A model generated the notes under the pieces. The model saw nothing but the letters and a program-made list of their open reading frames with translations. It had not been told where the DNA came from and did no database searches. Below, piece after piece: positions 55,063 through 62,647 of a stretch of 64,000 nt of DNA (position 1 is its first letter; every line of letters begins with the position of its first letter). A program made the translations under genes and the position numbers. Source of the stretch: a bacterium (GTDB lineage Bacteria > Planctomycetota > UBA1135 > UBA2386); the NCBI GenBank assembly GCA_024743115.1, contig JANSXC010000009.1, positions 62,001 through 126,000 of the forward strand. Direction: 5' to 3'.

Positions 55063-56427
55063 ATGTCCGTTCCCCAGAACCGCCCCATCGTCATCATCGA
55101 GGACGAGGCCGCGCTCGCGACCGCACTCGCCGCCATCGTGCGGCGCGCTGGCCACACCGTCGTCACGTGTGCATCGGCGCGCCAGGGGCTCGCGGCCATC
55201 GCAACACACTCGCCGGCGCTCATCGTGCTCGACATCGGCCTGCCGGATCAGAACGGTCTCGAAGTGCTCGACCACATCCGCGCCGAGCACGGAGACCTGC
55301 CTGTTCTCGTGATCACGGCGCACGGCAATCTGCAGAACGCCGTCGATGCCAGAAAGCGCGGGGCATCGAACTATCTCGTCAAACCGATCGACATGCACGA
55401 GTTTGCGGGCGCCGTGCATTCGATGCTCGACGGGCCAGCCGCACTCTCGTCGCCGGCCTCCGCGCAGCCGTCCGGGACGCCGCTTCTGATCGGCTCGGCA
55501 CCGGCGATGCAACCCGCGTTCGCCGGCGTGGCTCACGCTTGCACCACGGACGTACCCGTACTGCTCGCTGGCCCGTCGGGCGCCGGGAAGTCGATCGCCG
55601 CCGAAACGATCCACCGTCACAGCGGACGCCACGCGTGCCCGTTCGTTCGACTGTCCTGCGCCAATCTCCCCGTGGCGGAACTCGAACGCCAGATCGACGA
55701 ACTCGTCGGGCAGGCAGCGGGGGGCACACTGTATCTCGACGAAGTCGGTGAACTGCCGCCCGCCATGCAGGTGCGACTGTTGCGCCTGATCGAGACCGGC
55801 TCGCTCGACGCGAGCGTCGGCAGCGACCAACCTGGCAGCATTCGAGTCGTCGCGGCAACGGCGCGCGATCTCGCCGCGGCCGTCACCGAACAACGCTTTC
55901 GCGAAGACCTGCTCTATCGCCTCCGCGTGCTCGAGATCCGCATCCCGCCGCTCACCGAACGCATGTCGGACCTGCCCGCCCTGTGCGCGTTCCTCCTCGC
56001 GGCAATCACACCGAATCGCAACGCGGGCCTGTCGGAAGAAGCACTCGCCGCGCTGCGGCGTCACGACTGGCCGGGGAACGTCCGCGAGCTGCGCACGACG
56101 CTCGAACACGCGTGCGCCGTCAGCAGCAGCGACCTGATCCGGCTACCAGATCTGCCCGAACCACTGCAGCGCCTGCCCGGCAGCCCGGTCGCGGAAACGC
56201 CGCAGCTCGATGCGGCGCTCGACGAATGGCTCGACGCCCGACTGCGCGCCGGCGACGACTACACCGCGCTCCTCGCGGGTCTCGAACGGCGCGTCCTCGC
56301 GATGCTGCTGCCGCGCCACGCGGGCAAACCCACGCTACTCGCCCGCGCCCTCGGGATGAACCGCGCCACCCTGCGCCGGCGGCTGCGCGACTACGGGCTC
56401 GCGCCGGACGACGGCGCACTCGAGTAG
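55063..56427 (+). CDS. NtrC-like response regulator lacking the GAFTGA loop
   Basis: 454 residues from ATG 55063 (a GTG directly before is possible). Receiver with phosphoacceptor Asp57 and Lys107; AAA+ domain with Walker A GPSGAGKS (170-177), Walker B LYLDEVGE (223-230), RFREDLLYRL and the WPGNVREL sensor motif; Fis-type HTH at the end (LARALGMNRATLRRRL). Between CANLP (199) and GGTLYLDE (221) only about 20 residues remain, so the L1 loop GAFTGA and its neighbours, needed to contact sigma-54, are absent. It therefore probably does not act on sigma-54, like other GAFTGA-less members. It lies 18 bp after its cognate kinase gene. Confidence 0.86.
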   Translation: MSVPQNRPIVIIEDEAALATALAAIVRRAGHTVVTCASARQGLAAIATHSPALIVLDIGLPDQNGLEVLDHIRAEHGDLPVLVITAHGNLQNAVDARKRGASNYLVKPIDMHEFAGAVHSMLDGPAALSSPASAQPSGTPLLIGSAPAMQPAFAGVAHACTTDVPVLLAGPSGAGKSIAAETIHRHSGRHACPFVRLSCANLPVAELERQIDELVGQAAGGTLYLDEVGELPPAMQVRLLRLIETGSLDASVGSDQPGSIRVVAATARDLAAAVTEQRFREDLLYRLRVLEIRIPPLTERMSDLPALCAFLLAAITPNRNAGLSEEALAALRRHDWPGNVRELRTTLEHACAVSSSDLIRLPDLPEPLQRLPGSPVAETPQLDAALDEWLDARLRAGDDYTALLAGLERRVLAMLLPRHAGKPTLLARALGMNRATLRRRLRDYGLAPDDGALE

Positions 56428-56456
56428 CGGCGAACCGAACCACTCGCGGCGCTCAG

Positions 56457-56473
56457 TGGACAGTCACTGTCCA
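56457..56473. promoter_or_regulatory. Perfect inverted repeat between regulator and TonB receptor
   Basis: TGGACAG, TCA loop, CTGTCCA: 7-bp arms and 3-nt spacer. Followed 8 bp later by a longer inverted repeat. Operator or attenuator candidate for the TonB receptor gene. Confidence 0.35.
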
Positions 56474-56481
56474 TCACCCGA

Positions 56482-56528
56482 CCGGCCATGGACGACGAGC
56501 GCCCATCAACCACCAGCTCCATGGCCGG
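56482..56528 (+). promoter_or_regulatory. 10-bp inverted repeat followed by T-run (terminator or attenuator)
   Basis: CCGGCCATGG (56482-56491) and CCATGGCCGG (56519-56528) are exact reverse complements around a 27-nt loop. A TTTTT run follows at about 56547-56551. It lies 72 bp before the TonB receptor ATG and could end the regulator transcript or attenuate the receptor. Confidence 0.35.
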
Positions 56529-56600
56529 AACCCCGTCGGCGGCCCGTTTTTGGGACGAATGCATGAACGCGCCGACACCACGGAGCGTTCGAATGCGGCG

Positions 56601-58808
56601 ATGACAGCCCCAACCCTCTCGCGCAACTCGCTGTCCAGCACCGCAATCCTGAGCGCAGCGATCGCGTGCGTGATGCACCCCGCCCTCGCTCAACAGCAAT
56701 CAACCCCGGGACCGGGCTCCGCCCCCCCCGACTCGAAGGCGGCCAGCGCGGATCCAGACGGCCAGGATCCGTCGACGACCAAGCCGGTCATCGTCACCGC
56801 GACGCGCATCGAGGAGGACCCGTTCGACGTTCCTTTCACGGTCGAGTCAATCGGCCGCGAGACGATGCGCCAACGGTCCTACCGCACGGTGCCCCAGGTG
56901 CTCCGCGACGTCCCCGGCGTCATGGTACAGGAAACCGCTCACGGCCACGGCTCGCCCTACATCCGTGGCTTCACGAGTTTCCGGAACCTGTTCCTGATCG
57001 ACGGCATTCGTCTCAACAACTCGGCGTTCCGCCCCGGCCCGAACCAATACTGGAACACGGTCGATCCGTACTCCATCGATCGCCTCGAGATCGTCAAGGG
57101 CCCGAGCTCGGTGCTCTACGGCTCGGACGCGATCGGCGGCACGGTCAACGTGATCACCAAGGATCCCTACACCTACGGCGACAACGGCATCAACTACGGC
57201 GGCGCGTCGTACGTGCGGTTCTCGACAGCCGAGAACTCGGTGCACGCCCGCGGTGAGGTCAGCGTCGGCTACACCCACGCGGATGGCAGCCGCACCGGCG
57301 TGCTGTTCGGCGGCAGCGCCAAGAACTTCGGCGATCTCGAAGGCGGCCGTGGCGTGGGCACGCAGCCCGAGACCGGCTACCAGGACAACGCGTTCGACAT
57401 CAAGATCGAGCACTGGTTCGACGCCGACACGCGGCTCGTGTTCCTGCACCAGAACCTGATGCAGGACGACGTGCCGCGAACCCACCGGACGGTCAACGGC
57501 ATCACGTGGCGCGGGGTATCGAGCGGCAGCGACCTGCAGCGCAATTTCGACCAGAACCGCTACCTGACCTACGTTCAGTACCACAAGGAGAACATCGACG
57601 GCCCCGTCAACGCGGTCCGCGCGAACCTCTCCTTCCACCAGCAGGTGGAGACGCGCGACCGCGTGCGCGGCAGCGGCGCGCAGGAAGAACAGGGCTTCGA
57701 CGTCGGTACGACCGGCGCGTGGGTGCAGTTCGAGAGCAACACGTCCGTCGGCCACTTCACCTACGGCATCGAGATCTACCACGACGACGTCAACTCCTTC
57801 TTGCGCCGCCAGACGCCGCAGGTCGGTGACGAGATCCAGGGTCCGATCGCAAACGACTCGACCTACGACCTGATCGGCGTCTACGTCCAGGACCAGATCC
57901 AGCTCGCGGACAATCTCGACGTCAACCTTGGCGCGCGCTTCACCTACGCGGCCGCGGACGCCAACAGTGCGCGGGATCCGGTCGGCGGTGGCAAGATTGC
58001 CCTCGACGACAGTTGGGACGCGGTCGTCGGCAACGCTCGCATCCGCTACGAGGCCGTGCCCGATCAGGTAGCGATCTTCGGTGGCGTGTCGCAAGGGTTC
58101 CGCGCCCCGAACCTCTCCGACCTCACGCGCTTCGACACCGCGCGCTCGGGCGAGTTCGAGATCCCCGCGCCCAACCTCGACCCCGAGAACTACATTCAGT
58201 ACGAGATCGGCACGAAGGTCGAGACCGACGACGCTTCGGTCCAGCTGTCGTACTTCTACACGGACATCGAGGACCAGATCCTGCGCTTCCCGACCGGCAA
58301 CGTGAATGCCAGCATGGAGTCGGAGGTCACGAAGGGGAACGTCGGCGACGGCCACATCGAGGGTGTCGAGTTCGGCGGCGCGCTGCGCGTCACCGACGAG
58401 ACGACGGTGTTCGGCAACGCCACGTGGCTCTACGGCCGCCTCACGAACTTCGAGAGCGGCGGTTCGGCACTGGCGAACACGTTCCCTACGCGCCTGATGC
58501 CGCTGACCATCCAGGCAGGTGTGCGTTTCGACGACGCGGAGGGCCTGTTCTGGGCCGAGACGGCCGTGGTGCACGCCGAGGACGCGGACAAGCTGTCGTT
58601 CGGCGATCTGCGCGACAGCAGTCGCATCCCGCCCGGCGGCACGCCCGGCTTCACGGTCTGGCACATCCGCGGCGGCGTGAACGTCTCGGACAACACGACC
58701 ATCGACGTGCTGCTCGAAAACATCACGGACGTCGACTACCGCATCCACGGCTCGGGCCAGAACCGCCCCGGCCGCAACCTCATCATCGGCTGCGCGACAA
58801 CGTTCTAG
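56601..58808 (+). CDS. TonB-dependent outer-membrane receptor
   Basis: 735 residues from ATG 56601 (an in-frame ATG at 56559 is possible). Signal peptide about 1-31. A short Ser/Pro/Asp-rich spacer is followed by a TonB-box-like VIVTATR stretch and the plug domain (VLRDVPGVMVQ, IRGFTSFRNLFLIDGIRLNN, IEIVKGPSSVLYGSDAIGG-like core, present as LEIVKGPSSVLYGS). The barrel has repeated aromatic strands ending in the terminal Phe (CATTF). Imports siderophores, vitamin B12, glycans or other large substrates using TonB energy; the substrate is not evident. Downstream is a strong terminator at 58928-58973; upstream lies a leader with two inverted repeats. Confidence 0.9.
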   Translation: MTAPTLSRNSLSSTAILSAAIACVMHPALAQQQSTPGPGSAPPDSKAASADPDGQDPSTTKPVIVTATRIEEDPFDVPFTVESIGRETMRQRSYRTVPQVLRDVPGVMVQETAHGHGSPYIRGFTSFRNLFLIDGIRLNNSAFRPGPNQYWNTVDPYSIDRLEIVKGPSSVLYGSDAIGGTVNVITKDPYTYGDNGINYGGASYVRFSTAENSVHARGEVSVGYTHADGSRTGVLFGGSAKNFGDLEGGRGVGTQPETGYQDNAFDIKIEHWFDADTRLVFLHQNLMQDDVPRTHRTVNGITWRGVSSGSDLQRNFDQNRYLTYVQYHKENIDGPVNAVRANLSFHQQVETRDRVRGSGAQEEQGFDVGTTGAWVQFESNTSVGHFTYGIEIYHDDVNSFLRRQTPQVGDEIQGPIANDSTYDLIGVYVQDQIQLADNLDVNLGARFTYAAADANSARDPVGGGKIALDDSWDAVVGNARIRYEAVPDQVAIFGGVSQGFRAPNLSDLTRFDTARSGEFEIPAPNLDPENYIQYEIGTKVETDDASVQLSYFYTDIEDQILRFPTGNVNASMESEVTKGNVGDGHIEGVEFGGALRVTDETTVFGNATWLYGRLTNFESGGSALANTFPTRLMPLTIQAGVRFDDAEGLFWAETAVVHAEDADKLSFGDLRDSSRIPPGGTPGFTVWHIRGGVNVSDNTTIDVLLENITDVDYRIHGSGQNRPGRNLIIGCATTF

Positions 58809-58862
58809 GTCTGCCCGCAGCCGGTCGACCAATCGATTTCGTCAGGTCGTCACGCGACCAAC

Positions 58863-58891
58863 GCCTCTCGACCATTGAGAGGGTGAGAGGC
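58863..58891 (+). promoter_or_regulatory. Inverted repeat GCCTCTC / GAGAGGC
   Basis: 7-bp arms at 58863-58869 and 58885-58891, 54 bp after the TonB receptor stop. It could form part of the receptor 3' end together with the terminator 37 bp further on. Confidence 0.3.
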
Positions 58892-58927
58892 AGCCGGAAG
58901 GGACGCCGGCTGGCCGCGTGATCCACT

Positions 58928-58973
58928 CCTGTCGTTCCGCTCCTCGTTGGAGCGGGACGACAGGCGTTTTCTT
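58928..58973 (+). terminator. Strong intrinsic terminator after the TonB receptor
   Basis: CCTGTCGTTCCGCTCC and GGAGCGGGACGACAGG pair over 16 positions (one G-T wobble) around TCGTT; CG and then TTTTCTT follow at 58967-58973. The clearest rho-independent terminator in the window. Confidence 0.8.
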
Positions 58974-59037
58974 CGAGTCGCAAATCATCTCCCACGCCAC
59001 CCGAGCCCGAGCGTTCCCGCAGCCAGGGGGCAACGCG

Positions 59038-59043
59038 TAGAAT
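59038..59043 (+). promoter_or_regulatory. Putative -10 (TAGAAT) of the carboxypeptidase-repeat gene
   Basis: TAGAAT ends 6 nt before the ATG at 59050. No SD. Located 64 bp after the terminator, so this gene has its own promoter, and its message would be leaderless. Confidence 0.5.
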
Positions 59044-59049
59044 GCTGCG

Positions 59050-61458
59050 ATGCGCGCTTCCGGGCTGCTGATCCTGTTGCTGATCGCCCTCACGGCGACG
59101 CTCGTCTGGGCGTTTCGCGGCGATGACGGCCGGAACTCTGATAGCCAGGGCCACGAACCTCGAGCGACCGGCACGCCGCGCACCGACGGCAGCCCACCGG
59201 GCGGGAGCGTTGCGACGCCGACCCGTAGCAACGACGAGGTCACCGATCCCGCGACGGTCGACGCGACCGCCAGCCAGCGGGAGTCCGTCGATCCGAAACA
59301 GGTTCGCGGCCTGGTCGTACGCACGCTCGAGCAGGGCACTGCCGAAGCGCTGCCGGACGTTGCTTGCGAGATCGCGCACCGCAGCGGTCAACGCACCGGA
59401 CCGTTCGCCAGACTCGGCACTTCGGATTCCTCGGGCACGATCACGGCACCCGATCTGCCCCCCGGCGACTACTCCGTCCGCGCCGTCGGCCAAGACGAGT
59501 CCGTGCCGAGCGAAGTCCGCGACGACGAGCAAACCGTGATCGAGGTACGACTGCCGGCGGCGACCACGTTCAACGGTCGGGTCCTCGACCGCGCCGGCAA
59601 CGCCGTCGCAGGCGCCGCAGTGTTCGTCACGGGGTGCCGCACAACAGGGCGCGACACATTGGTAGCGCGGAGTGACGCCACGGGCGACTTCGAGCTCACC
59701 TGCCGCGGGATCGAACGCCTCGCCTTCGCGCGCGCCACCACGAAGGGCTGCTCGCGCCCGGTCCCGCTGAGTTCTCCCGCACTCGCGATCGAACCGTTGA
59801 TCCTGCGGCTCGACGAAGCCGTGACCGAGGTCCGGGGTCGGGTCGTCGACGACGCCGGGCAGGCCGTAGCCGGCGCCCGCGTCGCGATCGGCAGGCACGA
59901 TCGCAACGCGCGCCACGAAGCAACGCTCGCGCAGTATCGCGTGCAAAGCGGCCAACTCGCGCCGCGACTCGTCGAACTGACGACGGACGCGGAGGGGCGG
60001 TTTCGGACCGCCGCCGCGCCGGTCGTCGCGAAGACTTTCGCGTTCGTGCGTGCCAGCGGCTTCGCCAGCCACCGACAACCACTCGATCTCGAGGCGTCAC
60101 GCGATCCGTCGGCCGAGATCGAGATCCGACTGACTCGCGGCGTGACCCTGCACGGCAAGGCACGTGATCGCCGCGGCCAACCGTGCGGGGGTGCCGTCAT
60201 CACGCTGCCGAGGACGTCCGGCACGCCGGAATGGCTCCAACACCGAACGATCTCCGCGCCGGACGGCTCGTTCCGCCTGACGAACCTGCCGAGCGGCAAC
60301 CTGCGCCCACGGGCCGAACATCGCATCCATGGCGAGGCCTCGGACAGCCTCGCTTCGGCGCCGGGCGCAACCGTGGAGTGGCACCCGACGCTGGACCCCG
60401 GCCTCGTGATCACGGGCCGGCTCACGGACGAACGCAACCAACCGCTCACCGGCTGGCGGATCACGGCGAGCGGCACCAGGCGACACCGCGGGTTCGCGCA
60501 CACCGAACCCGATGGCTCGTTCCACGTGCTGCGCTGCCGCCCCGAGACCTACACACTGAAGGTGCTGCAGCTCGGTGCCTGGATGCCGACGACCGTCCTG
60601 GAACGCGAAGGCGTCGGCCCCGGCACCGGCGAAGTCCACCTGCAGGTCCGGGACGCCGACCTGGCCTCGTGCTGGATCACCGGCGAAGTGCGCGCAAGTG
60701 ACGGAAAGGCGCGCGCCTCGACTGCGTCCGTCCGGATCGAGACCCCGAAGCTCGGCCAGCAGATGTCGATGGCGCTACCGCCGGGACCGTTCCGCCTCGG
60801 CCCATTGCTGCCGGCGCGCTTCGAGGTCAGCTTCTCGATACACGGTCACCAGACTCTGAAGCCGCTGCCGTTCGCGATGACGGCGGGCCAGACCCGCGAC
60901 CTCGGCACGCTCACCGCCGCGAGCCTCGGCCGGATCACGGTCATCGCGGTCGACGAAGACGGCGCGCCACTCGACACCGGCACGCTGCACCAGCTCGATG
61001 GGCGCGGCCACTCGCTCTACAAGCACCCGCTGCGCCCCGCCGGCGTGAATCTCGAGTTGCCGCCCGGAAGGCACCGGGTCGCCGCAACCGCGCCCAAACG
61101 CGCGTTCGGTGTCGCAGCACTCGAACTCGTGCCGGGCGAACAGCCGGCGCACCGCCTGCGCGTGCCGAGCGGCCTGCCGTGCGAGTTCCTGTTCCATGCC
61201 GCCAAGGCAACGGTCCAGGGCTATCTGACCGCAACCTGGCACTCCGACACGCACGGCGCGTTCGGTGCAGGACCGGTCCAGGTGGTGAGCGGTGACAACG
61301 ACACCGTCTCGGCCCACCGCCGACTGGTCCCGGGCAACTACCGCGTCGAGTTCGCCTCGCGGCAGCACAGCGCGGAGGTTCGCTTCACGGTTGCCGAGGG
61401 TTCGAGCAACCGGGTCGAGGTACGCCTCCAACGCACCAAGAAGCGCCGCGGACGCTGA
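59050..61458 (+). CDS. Membrane-anchored protein of carboxypeptidase-regulatory-like repeats
   Basis: 802 residues. Signal anchor at about 5-22, then a low-complexity Ser/Thr/Asp spacer to about 75. The rest is a chain of perhaps six to eight beta-sandwich repeats of carboxypeptidase-regulatory type (patterns such as FNGRVLDRAGNAVAGAAV, VRGRVVDDAGQAVAGARVAI, and DAEGRF/SDGSFRL turns). There is no catalytic domain. The repeats are like those of the ECF-sigma tail at 978-4217, and the two genes may descend from a common repeat cassette. It is followed after 2 bp by the beta-lactamase-fold hydrolase gene, so the two form an operon. Confidence 0.7.
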   Translation: MRASGLLILLLIALTATLVWAFRGDDGRNSDSQGHEPRATGTPRTDGSPPGGSVATPTRSNDEVTDPATVDATASQRESVDPKQVRGLVVRTLEQGTAEALPDVACEIAHRSGQRTGPFARLGTSDSSGTITAPDLPPGDYSVRAVGQDESVPSEVRDDEQTVIEVRLPAATTFNGRVLDRAGNAVAGAAVFVTGCRTTGRDTLVARSDATGDFELTCRGIERLAFARATTKGCSRPVPLSSPALAIEPLILRLDEAVTEVRGRVVDDAGQAVAGARVAIGRHDRNARHEATLAQYRVQSGQLAPRLVELTTDAEGRFRTAAAPVVAKTFAFVRASGFASHRQPLDLEASRDPSAEIEIRLTRGVTLHGKARDRRGQPCGGAVITLPRTSGTPEWLQHRTISAPDGSFRLTNLPSGNLRPRAEHRIHGEASDSLASAPGATVEWHPTLDPGLVITGRLTDERNQPLTGWRITASGTRRHRGFAHTEPDGSFHVLRCRPETYTLKVLQLGAWMPTTVLEREGVGPGTGEVHLQVRDADLASCWITGEVRASDGKARASTASVRIETPKLGQQMSMALPPGPFRLGPLLPARFEVSFSIHGHQTLKPLPFAMTAGQTRDLGTLTAASLGRITVIAVDEDGAPLDTGTLHQLDGRGHSLYKHPLRPAGVNLELPPGRHRVAATAPKRAFGVAALELVPGEQPAHRLRVPSGLPCEFLFHAAKATVQGYLTATWHSDTHGAFGAGPVQVVSGDNDTVSAHRRLVPGNYRVEFASRQHSAEVRFTVAEGSSNRVEVRLQRTKKRRGR

Positions 61459-61460
61459 GC

Positions 61461-62615
61461 GTGAGCGACCCCCCTACTCGAACCCGCCCCACGGCTCGGC
61501 GACGACGTTTCACTCTGCTCGCCGTCATCGGCCTCGTGATCGCGGCGCTGTGGTGGCTGCCGGACTGGCCGTTCTGGAGCCGGATCGCGACGTTCCCGTA
61601 CGACGAGTCGACGATGGCGATCGAATGGTACGAACCGCTCGAGCCCGTGCCGGGCCGCTTCGATTCCCCGCTCCCGACTGCGGGTGCAGCGAGCCTCGGG
61701 TTCGATCCCGTCCGCCTGACGCGCGCCGCCGAATGGGCCGACCAGAAGAACAGCTCGGCCTTCCTCGTCCTGCGCCGCGGTCAGATCGCTCTCGAACGCT
61801 ACTGGCGCAGTGGCAGCAGGGATCGCGCAACCGTTTCACAGTCACTCGCGAAGACCCTGATCGCACTGCTTATCGGCACGGCGATCGAGCGCGGCGAGAT
61901 CGGGAGCCTCGACGACCCCATCGGCCGATACGTCGCAGAATGGCGCGACACGACCAAAGGATCCGTCACGCTGGCGCAACTACTGCGGATGAGCAGCGGC
62001 CTCGAGAACGACGATTCCCGCAACAGTCCGTTCTCGGCGATCGCGAACATGCATCTCGGCAGCGACCTGTTGCCCACGATCCTCGCCATAGAACGGGACC
62101 GCGAGCCGGGAATGGACTGGGAGTACAACAACTTCAACTCCCAGCTCGTCGGGCTCGCCCTCGAACGCGCGACCGGACAGCGCTACGCCGACCTGCTTTC
62201 GCAGCGCATCTGGCAACCCGTCGGCGCACGCGACGCTGTGCTATGGCTCGACCGCGACGGCGGCAACGCGAAGGTCTACGGCGGCCTCCTCGCCACGGCG
62301 CGAGACTGGGCACGGATTGGTGAGCTCGTGCGGCATCGCGGCGCAGTCGATGGCCAGACCGTCGTCGGCTCGAATTGGTTCGACGAACTCGAACGCCCGT
62401 CACCGCATCGCGCGACGTACGGCCTGCACATCTGGCTACACGCGGCGGATACGGATCACGGCACGCCCGCGTTCGTCTACCTCGACGGCAAGTCGAAGCA
62501 GCGCGTGTTCGTCATCCGCGACCACGAGCTCGTCATCGTACGAACCGGCGAGAACGCCCGTGGCTGGTCCGAGGCCGAGATCGTGGGCCTCGTCGTCGGG
62601 GCGCTTCGGAACTAG
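61461..62615 (+). CDS. Beta-lactamase-fold (class C-like) serine hydrolase
   Basis: 384 residues from GTG 61461, 2 bp after the preceding stop. One membrane helix at about 17-35. The SxxK motif is S128-L-A-K131 (SQSLAKTL), the YxN is Y222-N-N224, and HLG/PTIL motifs fit the class C beta-lactamase/EstB-like fold. The third KTG-type motif is not clearly seen (a GTPAFVYLDGKSKQ region near 335 may serve). It is likely an envelope esterase, peptidase or transpeptidase-related enzyme rather than a resistance enzyme. It pairs with the carboxypeptidase-repeat protein and converges on the histidine kinase gene. Confidence 0.8.
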   Translation: MSDPPTRTRPTARRRRFTLLAVIGLVIAALWWLPDWPFWSRIATFPYDESTMAIEWYEPLEPVPGRFDSPLPTAGAASLGFDPVRLTRAAEWADQKNSSAFLVLRRGQIALERYWRSGSRDRATVSQSLAKTLIALLIGTAIERGEIGSLDDPIGRYVAEWRDTTKGSVTLAQLLRMSSGLENDDSRNSPFSAIANMHLGSDLLPTILAIERDREPGMDWEYNNFNSQLVGLALERATGQRYADLLSQRIWQPVGARDAVLWLDRDGGNAKVYGGLLATARDWARIGELVRHRGAVDGQTVVGSNWFDELERPSPHRATYGLHIWLHAADTDHGTPAFVYLDGKSKQRVFVIRDHELVIVRTGENARGWSEAEIVGLVVGALRN

Positions 62616-62647
62616 GATCCTGCGCGACGGGAGGCTGCCAGGCGGCG

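Noticed and set aside
54328..58832. Two long minus ORFs (593 and 661 codons) opposite the NtrC-like and TonB receptor genes
   Set aside because: Both are antisense to conserved domain proteins and have no recognisable motifs.
58863..58973. Riboswitch upstream of the carboxypeptidase-repeat gene
   Set aside because: The stem-loops are explained by the terminator of the TonB receptor gene; no conserved aptamer sequence was recognised.
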